Below are positions 1-9,514 of a stretch of DNA of 64,000 nucleotides, piece by piece. A model generated the notes under the pieces. It had not been told where the DNA came from and searched no databases. It saw only the letters and a program-made list of their open reading frames with translations. Position numbers and translations under genes: made by a program. The stretch is from Segniliparus sp051660745 (GTDB lineage Bacteria; Actinomycetota; Actinomycetes; Mycobacteriales; Mycobacteriaceae): the NCBI RefSeq assembly GCF_051660745.1, contig NZ_JBOFQF010000042.1, positions 310,001-374,000 on the forward strand. Reading direction: 5' to 3'. The first letter of the stretch is position 1; each line of letters opens with the position of its first letter.

Positions 1-1597
1 CGACGAACACGACCTCTTTCGGGACCTTGTACCGGGCCAGGTGCGCCTTGACGTGGCTCCGGACCCCGTCCTCGTCGAGGTCGGAATCCGCAGCCTTCGC
101 CACATACGCCTTCAAGCGCTTGCCGAACTCGTCGTCGTCCACGCCGATGACGCAGACCTCGAAGACCTCGGGATGCTCGGTGAGCAGGTGCTCGACCTCT
201 TGCGGGAAGACGTTCTCGCCGCCGGAGACGATCATGTCGTCGTCGCGCCCGTCGACGTAGAGCAGGCCCAAGTCGTCGAAGTGGCCCATGTCGCCGCTCG
301 ACATCAGCCCGTCGATGATCTCCTTGTTGCGGCCGTCCGTGTAGCCGTTGAACGAGAGCAGGCTGCGCACGAAGATCCGGCCCTCTTTGAACGGCTCGGT
401 GATCGGCTTGCCCTTCTCGTCCAAGAGCGCGAGCTTCACACCGACCGGGGCGCGGCCCGCCGTTCCCGGCGCGGCGCGCATCTCCCACGGCTGGGCGACC
501 GTCGCGACCGCGACCTCGGTGGAGCCGTACAGGTTGTACAGGGTGTCGCCGAAGTGGTCCATGATCCGCGTCGAGAGGTCCGGGGAGAGCGCCGACCCTG
601 CGGCGAAGATGACCTTGATGCTGCGCACGTCGTACTTGTCGAGCGTCTCTTTGGGCAGGTCGATGATCCGCTGGAGCATCGTCGGCACCACCACGAGCAC
701 CTCGGCCTTGTGCTTCTCGATGAGCTGCAAGGTCTGCTCGGGGTTGAAGCGGCGCTGCAGGATGATCGTCTGGCGCAGCACGAGGGCGAGGGCGAACTGC
801 GAGAGGCCCGTGCCGTGGAAGATCGGGGCGGGCACCAAGAAGCGCTGGCCGCCGCGCAGCGGGACCCGGTGCAGCAGCTGGGCCGAGCCGATCGGGCTGA
901 CCTTGCCGCGGGGCGCGCCCTTCGGGGTGCCGGTGGTGCCGCTGGTGAGGAGGGTGAAGCCGCCGAGGTGGCCGGGCTTGGGCAGGTTCTCGCGGCTCTG
1001 GCCCGCGCTGACCGATTCGACAGTGGGCAGGCCCGCAATCGCGGCGGGGTCCTCGCCCCCGTCCCATGCCAGCGTGCGGAACACCTCCGGCGGCAGCTTC
1101 TCGATCATGCCCGCGAACTCGCTGTCGAACGCGATGGCCTTGCCGCCCTCGCGCTTCATGACGTCGACCAGCTGGGGCGCGGCGAAACCGGTGTTGAGCA
1201 ACAGCACCTTCACACCGATCTTCCCGGCCGCGACCAGCGTGAGCACCAGGCCCCGGTGGTTGCGCGAGAGCGAGCCGATGCTGTCGCCCGCCTTGAGGCC
1301 CTTGGCGGCCCAGCCGCGCGCCAGCGCGTTGGCCTGGGCGTTCATCTCTCCCCACGTGAGCGACCCGTGCTCGTCGATGAAGCCGACCTTGCTCGGCGTG
1401 AACGCGGCGTTGGCCGTCACAGCCGCCGCGATAGGGCCGACCGTGTCGATCCCGGCCAGCAGGCGCAACGAGTAGTCGGGGCGCGGGAGAGGCGCCAACG
1501 GAATGATCCCGGCACGAAGCCCGACCCCGACCGCGACAGCCGCGTCCTTCGCCAAGTCGACCAGAGAACGAACCTTGGAAGTCGCGCTCACCTGCAT
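1..1597 (-). CDS. Acyl-CoA synthetase (FadD-type), 3' end outside window
   Basis: Member of the AMP-forming adenylate superfamily that activates fatty or other carboxylic acids to CoA thioesters. 532 residues are visible, reading from ATG at 1597 with AGAAGGGA just upstream; the last residues lie beyond base 1. The P-loop-like AMP motif TSGTTGTPKG is at about residues 218-227, YGSTE follows in the middle, and the C-terminal GYTDGRNKE and SSGDMG/DGRDDDMI motifs of the hinge and lid domain are present. The N-terminal 60 residues are not part of the catalytic core and resemble mycobacterial FadD2/FadD12-type ligases. It is separated from ctaB by about 150 bp and probably has its own promoter. 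Substrate cannot be told from sequence. Confidence 0.9.
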   Translation of the reverse strand, partial: MQVSATSKVRSLVDLAKDAAVAVGVGLRAGIIPLAPLPRPDYSLRLLAGIDTVGPIAAAVTANAAFTPSKVGFIDEHGSLTWGEMNAQANALARGWAAKGLKAGDSIGSLSRNHRGLVLTLVAAGKIGVKVLLLNTGFAAPQLVDVMKREGGKAIAFDSEFAGMIEKLPPEVFRTLAWDGGEDPAAIAGLPTVESVSAGQSRENLPKPGHLGGFTLLTSGTTGTPKGAPRGKVSPIGSAQLLHRVPLRGGQRFLVPAPIFHGTGLSQFALALVLRQTIILQRRFNPEQTLQLIEKHKAEVLVVVPTMLQRIIDLPKETLDKYDVRSIKVIFAAGSALSPDLSTRIMDHFGDTLYNLYGSTEVAVATVAQPWEMRAAPGTAGRAPVGVKLALLDEKGKPITEPFKEGRIFVRSLLSFNGYTDGRNKEIIDGLMSSGDMGHFDDLGLLYVDGRDDDMIVSGGENVFPQEVEHLLTEHPEVFEVCVIGVDDDEFGKRLKAYVAKAADSDLDEDGVRSHVKAHLARYKVPKEVVFV

Positions 1598-1751
1598 CAA
1601 TTCCCTTCTGTGCTTCCGGGGGCCCGAGCGGATCACGATGTGCGGGCAACCACATAACACGGTACCATCACCGTTTTGCTCGTGACACTGGTCTCTGCCT
1701 TTTGAATCAATTCCCAGAATGGATCAATTCCGGGCGGAAACGCCCGCGAGG

Positions 1752-2705
1752 TCAGGACAGCAGGGAGGCGACGGTCGGCCAGGCCAGCGCGGAGTCCACC
1801 GCGAGCCCGACGAACACGGCGGCGAGATAGTTGTTCGACTGCAAGAACAGCCGGAAGGGGGTCACCGGGCGGCCGGCCGCGAGGCCCGCACTGAGCCGGT
1901 GCGCCTCGTAGAGGAACCATGCCCCCGCCAGGGCCGCGATTCCCGCGTACAGGAGGCCCGCGACCGGGACCAGGAGGAACGTCGTCGCGACGGTGGCCCA
2001 GGTGTACCAGACCATGCGGCGGGCCACCATGCGCTCGTCGGCCACTGTCGGGAGCATCGGCACTCCTGCCGCCGTGTAGTCCTCGCGGTATTTCATCGCG
2101 AGCGACCAGGTGTGCGGCGGGGTCCAGAAGAAGATGACCATGAAGACCACGAGCGCGGGCCAGGCCAGCGACCCGGTGACCGCCGCCCAGCCGACCAGCG
2201 CGGGCATGCAGCCCGCCGCGCCGCCCCAGACCACGTTCTGCGAGGTGCGGCGCTTGAGGTACATCGAGTAGACCAGGACGTAGAACGCGATCGTGGCGAC
2301 CACCAGCGCCGCCGAGAGCAGGTTGGCCACGCGCCACAGCCACAGGAACGACGCGGCCCCGAGGACGAGGCCGAAGACGAGCGCGGCCCGAGTGCTCATC
2401 GCGCCGCGCGCCAGCGGGCGGTTCTTCGTGCGGTCCATCACCTTGTCGATGTCCGCGTCCACCACGCAGTTGAGCGTGTTGGCGCTCGCCGCGCCGAGCC
2501 ATCCGCCGAACAGCGTGGCGAGGATCAGCTTGAGGTCGATCGTGCCCCGATGAGCGAGGAGCATCACAGGAATCGTCGCGACCAAGAGCAGCTCGATCAC
2601 CCTCGGCTTCGTGAGCGCGAGGTAGTCGCGCGCCAGCGAGAGGGAGCGGCCCGCCAATGAAGGGACGGAAACGCCCCGCTCGACGGGGTCCGCGCTGATC
2701 GGCAC
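1752..2705 (-). CDS. ctaB: Protoheme IX farnesyltransferase
   Basis: UbiA-family membrane prenyltransferase that converts protoheme to heme O by adding a farnesyl group, supplying heme for aa3-type cytochrome oxidase. 317 residues with about nine hydrophobic segments. The first Asp-rich prenyl-diphosphate motif NCVVDADIDKVMDR is at about residues 79-92, and the second, YREDYTAAGVPMLP, is in the C-terminal half. Start is GTG at 2705 with AGGAG four bases away. It is divergent from the tkt operon, the arrangement found in M. tuberculosis (Rv1451 next to tkt). The C-terminus reads cleanly to its stop, with length normal for the family. Confidence 0.96.
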   Translation of the reverse strand: MPISADPVERGVSVPSLAGRSLSLARDYLALTKPRVIELLLVATIPVMLLAHRGTIDLKLILATLFGGWLGAASANTLNCVVDADIDKVMDRTKNRPLARGAMSTRAALVFGLVLGAASFLWLWRVANLLSAALVVATIAFYVLVYSMYLKRRTSQNVVWGGAAGCMPALVGWAAVTGSLAWPALVVFMVIFFWTPPHTWSLAMKYREDYTAAGVPMLPTVADERMVARRMVWYTWATVATTFLLVPVAGLLYAGIAALAGAWFLYEAHRLSAGLAAGRPVTPFRLFLQSNNYLAAVFVGLAVDSALAWPTVASLLS

Positions 2706-2931
2706 GATGCTCCTAGGAAGATTTGGGCTGTTCTACTACAGACGATGGTAGACGAGCGGGGCCCGCTCTCCCAATCGGCCCTCGGCCCTGGGGACTTGAC
2801 CAAGTTCGCACAGCTGCCCCGGCGGGCTTCACAGTGGCGCGCTAGGCTTGGACTTGGCGCAGCCGGAAGCCTGTCGGCAGGTCGGGCGCCGAGCCTCTCA
2901 CGCCGTCGAGACCCGAGGAAGCTTCAAGAAC
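2706..2931. promoter_or_regulatory. Divergent promoter region ctaB/tkt
   Basis: A 226-bp spacer between divergent starts. A TAGGCT hexamer at 2843-2848 is a good -10 for the tkt operon, giving a leader of about 80 nt. Near ctaB (2731-2752) there is an imperfect inverted repeat TCTACTA...TGGTAGA that could be an operator. Assignments come from motif reading only. Confidence 0.45.
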
Positions 2932-5067
2932 GTGTCAGCTATCGACCAGGCCCCCGCCGCGGCGGACCCCGCTCTCATCGCCAAGCACACCCGCGCGGCC
3001 TATCCGGCCGATTGGACCGAGCTCGACACGCGCGCCGTCAACACGGTCCGCGTGCTCGCCGCCGACGCCGTCCAGAAGGTCGGCAACGGCCATCCCGGCA
3101 CCGCGATGAGCCTCGCCCCCCTCGCCTACACCTTGTTCCAGCGCGTCCTTCGGCACGACCCGAACGACGTCGAATGGGTCGGGCGGGACCGTTTCGTCCT
3201 CTCCTGCGGGCACGCCAGCCTCTTCCTCTACATCCAGCTCTACCTCGGCGGGTTCGGCCTCGAGCTCGAAGACATCGAGAATCTGCGCGTCTTCGGCTCG
3301 CTCACCCCCGGCCACCCCGAATACCGCCACACCAAGGGCGTCGAGATCACCACGGGCCCGCTCGGCCAGGGCCTCGCGCACGCCGTCGGCATGGCGTACG
3401 CGGCGCGGCGCGAGCGCGGCCTCTTCGACCCGGCCGCGCCTGCGGGCCAGAGCCCCTTCGACCACCACATCTACGTCGTGGCCTCGGACGGCGACCTCGA
3501 AGAGGGCGTGACCAGCGAGGCCTCGTCCCTCGCGGGCACCCAGCAGCTCGGCAACCTCGTCGTGGTCTACGACAAGAACCACATCTCCATCGAGGACGAC
3601 ACCGAGATCGCCTTCACCGAGGACGTCGCCAAGCGCTACGAGGCGTACGGCTGGCAGGTGCTGCACGTCGACTCGGGCGAGGACGTCGCCGCCATCGAGG
3701 CCGCGCTGGAGCAGGCGAAGGCCGAGACCAGCAAGCCCTCGATCGTCATCCTGCGCACGATCATCGGCTACCCGGCCCCGAAGCTGCAGAACACCGGCGC
3801 GGTGCACGGCGCCGCGCTCGGCGCGGACGAGGTCGCGGCCGTCAAGCGGGCGTTGGGCTTCGACCCCGAGCAGACCTTCGAGGTGGCCCCCGAGGTCATC
3901 GCCCACACCCGCGAGCTGCGCGACCGGGGCGTGAAGGCGCATGACGAGTGGAACCAGGGGTTCGAGTCCTGGGCCGAGCGGGAGCCCGAGCGCAAGCAGC
4001 TCTTCGACCGCCTCTTCGCGCACGAGCTGCCCGAAGGCCTCGCCGAGGCGTTGCCGAAGTGGGAAGTCGGCGGCAAGGGCGCGGCCACCCGCAAGGCCTC
4101 CGGCGACACCCTCAACGCGCTCGGCGCGCTGCTGCCCGAGCTGTGGGGCGGCTCCGCCGACCTCGCGGGCAGCAACAACACGACGATCAAGGGCGCGGAC
4201 TCCTTCGGCCCCGTCTCGATCTCGACCGGGACGTGGCAGGCCGAGCCGTACGGGCGCACCTTGCACTTCGGCATCCGCGAGCACGCCATGGCGGCCATCC
4301 TCGGCGGCATCGTGCTGCACGGCCCGACTCGCGCCTACGGCGGCACGTTCCTGCAGTTCAGCGACTACATGCGGCCTGCGGTGCGGCTCGCGTCGCTGAT
4401 GGAGATCGACCCGATCTACGTCTGGACCCACGACTCCATCGGCCTCGGCGAGGACGGCCCGACCCACCAGCCGATCGAGCACCTCGCTGCGCTGCGGGCC
4501 ATCCCGCACCTCAACGTGGTCCGGCCAGGCGACCCCAACGAGACCGCGTACGCCTGGCTGGCGCTGCTCGACCGCAAGGGCCGCGCCGAGCTGGGCCTTC
4601 GCGGCCCGGTCGGCCTCATCCTCACCCGCCAGGACCTCCCGGTCCTCGAAGGGACCGACCCGGCAGGCGTGGCCAAGGGCGGCTACGTGCTCGGCGGCGG
4701 CTCCCCCGCCGACGACGCGGACGTGATCATCATCGCCACCGGCTCGGAGCTCCAGCTCGCGGTCGCCGCCCAGAAACTGCTCGCGGAGCAGGACGTGGTC
4801 GCGCATGTGGTGTCGATGCCGTGCGTGGAATGGTTCAAGGCCCAGCCGCAGTCGTACCGCGACAGCGTGCTCCCGCCCGACGTCGCCGCGCGCGTCGCGG
4901 TCGAAGCGGGCATCGCGCAGAGCTGGCACGAGCTGGTCGGCAGCTCGGGCGAGATCGTGTCGATCGAGCACTACGGCGCCTCCGGAGACGCCAAGACGCT
5001 CTTCCGCGAGTTCGGCTTCACCCCCGAGGCCGTCGTCGCCGCGGCCCAACGCGCCATCAACCGCTAA
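2932..5067 (+). CDS. tkt: Transketolase
   Basis: Thiamine-diphosphate enzyme of the non-oxidative pentose phosphate pathway that moves two-carbon units between sugar phosphates. 711 residues from GTG at 2932; GAGGAA at 2915-2920 decides this start, although the frame stays open to an upstream ATG at 2848. The substrate/ThDP motif GNGHPGT is at about 51-57, the cofactor motif SDGDLEEG near 185, the pyrimidine-domain GIREHAM in the second half, and LGEDGPTHQP marks the transketolase signature. First gene of the tkt-tal-zwf-opcA-pgl operon; 38 bp separate it from tal. Confidence 0.97.
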   Translation: MSAIDQAPAAADPALIAKHTRAAYPADWTELDTRAVNTVRVLAADAVQKVGNGHPGTAMSLAPLAYTLFQRVLRHDPNDVEWVGRDRFVLSCGHASLFLYIQLYLGGFGLELEDIENLRVFGSLTPGHPEYRHTKGVEITTGPLGQGLAHAVGMAYAARRERGLFDPAAPAGQSPFDHHIYVVASDGDLEEGVTSEASSLAGTQQLGNLVVVYDKNHISIEDDTEIAFTEDVAKRYEAYGWQVLHVDSGEDVAAIEAALEQAKAETSKPSIVILRTIIGYPAPKLQNTGAVHGAALGADEVAAVKRALGFDPEQTFEVAPEVIAHTRELRDRGVKAHDEWNQGFESWAEREPERKQLFDRLFAHELPEGLAEALPKWEVGGKGAATRKASGDTLNALGALLPELWGGSADLAGSNNTTIKGADSFGPVSISTGTWQAEPYGRTLHFGIREHAMAAILGGIVLHGPTRAYGGTFLQFSDYMRPAVRLASLMEIDPIYVWTHDSIGLGEDGPTHQPIEHLAALRAIPHLNVVRPGDPNETAYAWLALLDRKGRAELGLRGPVGLILTRQDLPVLEGTDPAGVAKGGYVLGGGSPADDADVIIIATGSELQLAVAAQKLLAEQDVVAHVVSMPCVEWFKAQPQSYRDSVLPPDVAARVAVEAGIAQSWHELVGSSGEIVSIEHYGASGDAKTLFREFGFTPEAVVAAAQRAINR

Positions 5068-5105
5068 GACCTCATCAACAGCCAGGCCTGGAAGGACACA
5101 CACCA

Positions 5106-6224
5106 ATGAGCGAGCAGAACACAAATCTGACGGCACTGAGCGAGGCGGGCGTCTCGGTCTGGCTCGACGACCTGTCCAGGGACAGGCTGCGGACCGGCAA
5201 CCTCGCCGACCTCATCGCCACCCGGTCCGTGGTCGGTGTGACGACGAACCCGTCCATCTTCCAAGCGGCGCTCTCCAAAGGCGAGGCCTACGAGGCCCAG
5301 ATCGCGGAGCTCGTCGCGAGGGGCGCGGACACCGACGCGGTGATCACCGCGCTCACCACGGACGACGTCCGCGCGGCCTGCGACCTGTTCGCCCCGGTCT
5401 ACGAGCGCTCCGGCGGCGTGGACGGCCGAGTGTCCATCGAGGTGGACCCCCGCCTGGCCCACGACACCGAGGGCACCGTCGCCCAAGCCCTCGAGCTGTC
5501 GAAGATCGTCGACCGGCCGAACGTGCTCATCAAGATCCCGGCGACCAAGGCGGGCCTGCCCGCGATCACCCGGGTGATCGCGGAGGGCGTGAGCGTCAAC
5601 GTCACCCTCATCTTCTCCGTCGAGCGCCACGGCGAGGTCATCGACGCCTACGTCGAGGGCCTGAAAGCGGCCGCGTCCTCCGGGCACGACCTCGCCAAGA
5701 TCCACTCCGTCGCCTCCTTCTTCATCTCCCGCGTGGACACCGAGGTGGACGCGCGCCTCGAGAAGCTCGGCACCGACGCGGCGAAGGCGCTGGCCGGGAA
5801 GGCGGCGCTCGCCAACGGCGTGCTCGCGTACGAGCTCTACCAGCAGAAGTTCTCCTCCGACGAGTTCGCCGAGCTCAAGGCGGCAGGCGCGAACCCGCAA
5901 CGGGCGCTGTGGGCCTCGACCGGGACGAAGAACCCGGCGTACTCGGACACCCTGTACGTCTCGGAGCTGGTCGCCCAGCACACCGTCAACACCATGCCGG
6001 AAAAGACGCTGCAGGCCTTCGCCGACCACGGCGAAGTGCACCAGCACTCCGTGGTGGGCAAGGTGCAGGACGCGCACGACACCTTCGCCGCCCTCGCCGA
6101 GGCCGGGATCGACCTGCCCGACGTGTTCGAGGTGCTGGAGTCGCAGGGCGTGGAGAAGTTCATCGACTCTTGGCAGGAGCTCCTCGACGCGACCACCGCG
6201 CACCTCGAAGGGCTGCGGGGATGA
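5106..6224 (+). CDS. tal: Transaldolase
   Basis: Transfers a dihydroxyacetone unit between sugar phosphates in the pentose phosphate pathway through a Schiff base. 372 residues; ATG at 5106 follows GGAAGGA. The N-terminal TTNPSIF signature is at about residues 46-52 and the Schiff-base lysine is K143 in IKIPAT. The length is that of the large actinobacterial/cyanobacterial transaldolases rather than the 316-residue E. coli type. Its stop overlaps the zwf start as ATGA, so the two are translationally coupled. Confidence 0.97.
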   Translation: MSEQNTNLTALSEAGVSVWLDDLSRDRLRTGNLADLIATRSVVGVTTNPSIFQAALSKGEAYEAQIAELVARGADTDAVITALTTDDVRAACDLFAPVYERSGGVDGRVSIEVDPRLAHDTEGTVAQALELSKIVDRPNVLIKIPATKAGLPAITRVIAEGVSVNVTLIFSVERHGEVIDAYVEGLKAAASSGHDLAKIHSVASFFISRVDTEVDARLEKLGTDAAKALAGKAALANGVLAYELYQQKFSSDEFAELKAAGANPQRALWASTGTKNPAYSDTLYVSELVAQHTVNTMPEKTLQAFADHGEVHQHSVVGKVQDAHDTFAALAEAGIDLPDVFEVLESQGVEKFIDSWQELLDATTAHLEGLRG

Positions 6225-7768
6225 CACAGGCCGCGCGCCCGCCCGCCGGGTGGATCAACCCCCTGCGCGACGAGCGCGACAAGCGCCTGCCGCGCATCGC
6301 GGGGCCGTGCGGCCTCGTCGTCTTCGGAGTCACCGGCGACCTCTCCCGGCACAAGCTCATGCCCGCCGTCTACGACCTCGCGAACCGGGGGCTGCTCTCC
6401 CCCAGCTTCTCCCTCGTCGGCTTCGGCCGCCGAGACTGGGACGACGCGCAATTCGCCGACTTCGTCCGGGGATGCGTCGAGGCCAAAGCCCGCACGCCGT
6501 TCCGCGAGGAGACCTTCGCGCGACTGGCGAAAGGCATGCGGTTCGTGCAGGGCGCCTTCGACGAGGACGCCTCCTTCGAGCGGATCGCCGACACGCTGCG
6601 GGGCCTGGACGAGGACCGGGGCACCGGCGGGAACTACGCCTTCTACCTCTCGGTGCCGCCGAAGGACTTCCCGCTCGTGTTCAAGCACCTCTCGGCCACC
6701 GGTCTCGCCCACCCGCCCGAGGGCAGCTGGCGGCGCGCGGTCGTGGAGAAGCCGTTCGGCCACGACCTGACGAGCGCCATCGAGCTCAACGGCGTCATCA
6801 AAGAGGTCTTCGACGAGCGGTCGATCTTCCGCATCGACCATTACCTCGGCAAAGAGACCGTGCAGAACATCCTGGCGCTGCGCTTCGCGAACCAGCTCTT
6901 CGAGCCGATCTGGAACGCGCACTACGTCGACCACGTGCAGATCACCATGGCCGAGGACATCGGCCTCGGCGGCCGCGCGGGCTACTACGACGGGATCGGC
7001 GCCGCGCGGGACGTGATCCAGAACCACCTGCTCCAGCTGCTCGCGCTCGTCGCGATGGAGGAGCCGGTCAGCTTCGCCGCGAACGAGGTCACCACCGAGA
7101 AGATCAAAGTGCTCTCCGCCGCGAAGCTCGCCTACCCGCTGGACGAGACCACCGCGCGCGGCCAGTACGCGCGGGGCTGGCAGGGCGGCCAGGAGGTCTG
7201 CGGCCTCTTGGAGGAGGAGGGCTTCGCCTCCGACTCCACGACCGAGACGTTCGCCGCGATCACCGTGGAGGTCGACTCGCGGCGCTGGGCGGGGGTGCCC
7301 TTCTACCTGCGCACCGGCAAACGGCTCGGGCGGCGGGTCACCGAGATCGCGCTCGTGTTCAAACGGGCGCCCCACCTGCCGTTCGACGAGGCGATGACCG
7401 AGGAGCTCGGGCAGAACGCGCTCGTCATCCGCGTCCAGCCGGACGAAGGCATCACCCTGCGGTTCGGCTCGAAGGTTCCGGGCTCCGCGATGCGGGTGCG
7501 TGACGTGAACATGGACTTCAACTACGGGCAGTCCTTCACCGAGGCCTCCCCCGAGGCGTACGAGCGGCTCATCCTCGACGTGCTCCTCGGCGAGCCCTCG
7601 CTCTTCCCCGTCACCGACGAGGTGGAGCTGTCGTGGAAGATCCTCGACCCGGTGCTGGACCATTGGGGCGCGAACGGCGCGCCCGTGCAGTACCCGTCCG
7701 GCGGCTGGGGCCCCAAGAGCGCGACCGAGATGCTGGCCAGGAGTGGCCGCGTCTGGAGGAGGCCGTGA
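6221..7768 (+). CDS. zwf: Glucose-6-phosphate 1-dehydrogenase
   Basis: Oxidises glucose 6-phosphate to 6-phosphogluconolactone with NADP, the entry into the oxidative pentose phosphate branch. 515 residues. The nucleotide-binding GVTGDLS is at 36-42, the active-site RIDHYLGKE near 204, and the C-terminal region ends in the usual WGPKSATEML. ATG at 6221 overlaps the tal stop by four bases. A longer open frame upstream is only read-through of tal and tkt in another frame. OpcA, the allosteric partner known from corynebacteria, follows. Confidence 0.97.
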   Translation: MTQAARPPAGWINPLRDERDKRLPRIAGPCGLVVFGVTGDLSRHKLMPAVYDLANRGLLSPSFSLVGFGRRDWDDAQFADFVRGCVEAKARTPFREETFARLAKGMRFVQGAFDEDASFERIADTLRGLDEDRGTGGNYAFYLSVPPKDFPLVFKHLSATGLAHPPEGSWRRAVVEKPFGHDLTSAIELNGVIKEVFDERSIFRIDHYLGKETVQNILALRFANQLFEPIWNAHYVDHVQITMAEDIGLGGRAGYYDGIGAARDVIQNHLLQLLALVAMEEPVSFAANEVTTEKIKVLSAAKLAYPLDETTARGQYARGWQGGQEVCGLLEEEGFASDSTTETFAAITVEVDSRRWAGVPFYLRTGKRLGRRVTEIALVFKRAPHLPFDEAMTEELGQNALVIRVQPDEGITLRFGSKVPGSAMRVRDVNMDFNYGQSFTEASPEAYERLILDVLLGEPSLFPVTDEVELSWKILDPVLDHWGANGAPVQYPSGGWGPKSATEMLARSGRVWRRP

Positions 7769-7880
7769 TTTTCGCCCCCAGAGCGCGGTCTGCTGCGTTA
7801 TCGTCGCCTCGTGTACGCTCCGCCTCCCCAGTACACGTCGGCTCCTGCTGCCTTGCAGCTCATCGCTCTGGAGGACGAAA

Positions 7881-8810
7881 ATGAGCATTGTCGATCTACC
7901 CGCGACCACGACCGAGAAGATCTCGAAACGGCTTGTCGCGATGCGCGCCGCCACAGGGAACTCGGCCGCCAGCCGGGTGCTCACCCTCGTGGTCTGCGTC
8001 GAAGACGGCGAGGACGTCGAGCTCGCCATCTCGGCGGCGGGGACGGCGAACCGCGAGCACCCCTGCCGCGTCATCATCGTCGCGAAGGGCCAGCGCTACG
8101 CCGCGACCAGGCTCGACGCGCAGATCAGGGTCGGCGGCGACGCGGGCGCCTCGGAAGTGGTGGTCCTGCGCCTGTACGGCCCGCTCGCCGACCACGGCGA
8201 CAGCGTGGTCATCCCGTTCCTGCTGCCGGACACCCCCGTGGTGGCCTGGTGGCCCGGCACGGCCCCCGAGATCCCCTCGGAAGACCCGATCGGCGCGCTG
8301 GCCTCCAGGCGGGTCACGAACTCGGTCGCGGCGACCGACCACGCCGCGTCGCTCTCCAAGCTCGTCCACGGCTACAACCCCGGCGACACCGATCTGGTGT
8401 GGGCGAGGGCGACGCCGATCCGCGCCATCCTCACCGCGTCGCTGGACGAGCCGAGCTTCGAGCCGGTCATCGAGGCGGTCGTGCTCGGCCCCGAGCCGTC
8501 CATCACCCTCGACCTGGTCGCGGGCTGGCTCGCCGCGCGGCTCGGCGCCCCGGTGCGCCGAGGGGTCGGCGACTTCGAGATCACCCTGCGCAGGCCGAGC
8601 GGCGCGCTGTCGCTGACCGCGGACCGCCGTGGCAACGGACGAGTGGTGCGCCCGGGGCGCCCGGAGAGCGCCGTGAGCCTCTTCAACCAGGACGTGCCCG
8701 CGCTGCTCGCCCAGGAGCTGCGGTTCATGGATCCGGACGAGGTCTACGAGCAAGCCTTGTACGGCTTCTCGACCGTCACCCAGGGCGACGACGACGAGGC
8801 TGCGGCGTGA
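7881..8810 (+). CDS. opcA: G6PDH assembly/regulatory protein OpcA
   Basis: OpcA binds and activates glucose-6-phosphate dehydrogenase in actinobacteria and cyanobacteria. 309 residues, soluble, with the family features VLTLVV near the N-terminus, the LPDTPVVAWWPG block in the middle and the FMDPDEVYEQAL ending. Start ATG 7881 is preceded by GGAGGA at an ideal distance. The 112-bp gap after zwf is the largest inside this operon. The stop overlaps pgl as GTGA. Confidence 0.94.
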   Translation: MSIVDLPATTTEKISKRLVAMRAATGNSAASRVLTLVVCVEDGEDVELAISAAGTANREHPCRVIIVAKGQRYAATRLDAQIRVGGDAGASEVVVLRLYGPLADHGDSVVIPFLLPDTPVVAWWPGTAPEIPSEDPIGALASRRVTNSVAATDHAASLSKLVHGYNPGDTDLVWARATPIRAILTASLDEPSFEPVIEAVVLGPEPSITLDLVAGWLAARLGAPVRRGVGDFEITLRRPSGALSLTADRRGNGRVVRPGRPESAVSLFNQDVPALLAQELRFMDPDEVYEQALYGFSTVTQGDDDEAAA

Positions 8811-9514
8811 GCGCTGTGGACATCGTCCGGGTCCCCGACCTGCAGGGGCTGGTCGCAGCCGCCCACGAGCGGTTCGTCGCGTTGGTGGGCTCGGCTATCG
8901 CCGCGCGCGGCTCCGCGTCCGTGGTGCTCACCGGCGGCGGAGCGGGCGTCGGCCTGCTCAAGGCGCTCCGAGACGCAGACCTCGCCTGGGACAAAATCGA
9001 CTTCTACTGGGGCGACGAGCGCTGGGTGCCCCTTGGGCACCCCGAGCGCAACGACGGCCAGGCCCGCGAGGCGCTCCTCGACCATGTGCCGGTGGACCCG
9101 GCCCGCGTGTTCCCGATGGGCGCCCCCGGCAGCGGCCAGCCCACCCCCGAGGCGGCGGCTGCGGCGTACGCGCCGCTTCTGCCCGGCGCATTCGACCTGC
9201 ACCTGCTCGGCATGGGCGAAGAGGGGCACATCAACTCGATTTTCCCGGACACCCCTGCGGTGAAGGAGACCGAGCGCGCGGTGCTCGCCGTCGTGGACTC
9301 GCCGAAACCGCCGCCGGAGCGGATCACCCTCACCCTGCCCGCGATCCACCGCGCGCGCGAGGTGTGGCTGCTCGTCTCGGGCGCGGGGAAGGCCGCCGCC
9401 GCGAAAGCCGCCATCGAAGGGGCCTCGCCGGTCGACGTGCCGTCCGCAGGGGCGCGCGGCTCCGAACGCACCGTGTGGTTCCTCGACGAGGCAGCGGCGA
9501 GCGGGCTCGTCTAG
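8807..9514 (+). CDS. pgl: 6-phosphogluconolactonase
   Basis: Hydrolyses 6-phosphogluconolactone, the product of Zwf. 235 residues with the family landmarks LTGGGAGVG, FYWGDERWVP and LGMGEEGHINSIFP. The last is a variant of the usual GMGxDGHxASLFP. GTG at 8807 overlaps the opcA stop. Last gene of the operon; its 3' end overlaps the stop codon of the convergent minus-strand gene at 9511 by four bases. Confidence 0.95.
   Translation: MSAVDIVRVPDLQGLVAAAHERFVALVGSAIAARGSASVVLTGGGAGVGLLKALRDADLAWDKIDFYWGDERWVPLGHPERNDGQAREALLDHVPVDPARVFPMGAPGSGQPTPEAAAAAYAPLLPGAFDLHLLGMGEEGHINSIFPDTPAVKETERAVLAVVDSPKPPPERITLTLPAIHRAREVWLLVSGAGKAAAAKAAIEGASPVDVPSAGARGSERTVWFLDEAAASGLV

Noticed and set aside
41..1657. 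Long plus-strand open frame opposite the acyl-CoA synthetase
   Set aside because: Arg/Ala-rich composition typical of antisense frames in high-GC genes; the minus strand encodes all adenylate-ligase motifs.
2848..2931. Upstream ATG start for transketolase
   Set aside because: The 28 extra codons are not part of the family, overlap the likely -10, and lack a ribosome site; GTG 2932 has GAGGAA.
2935..5136. 733-codon minus-strand frame opposite tkt
   Set aside because: No ribosome site or recognisable motif; third-position GC of tkt explains the open antisense frame.
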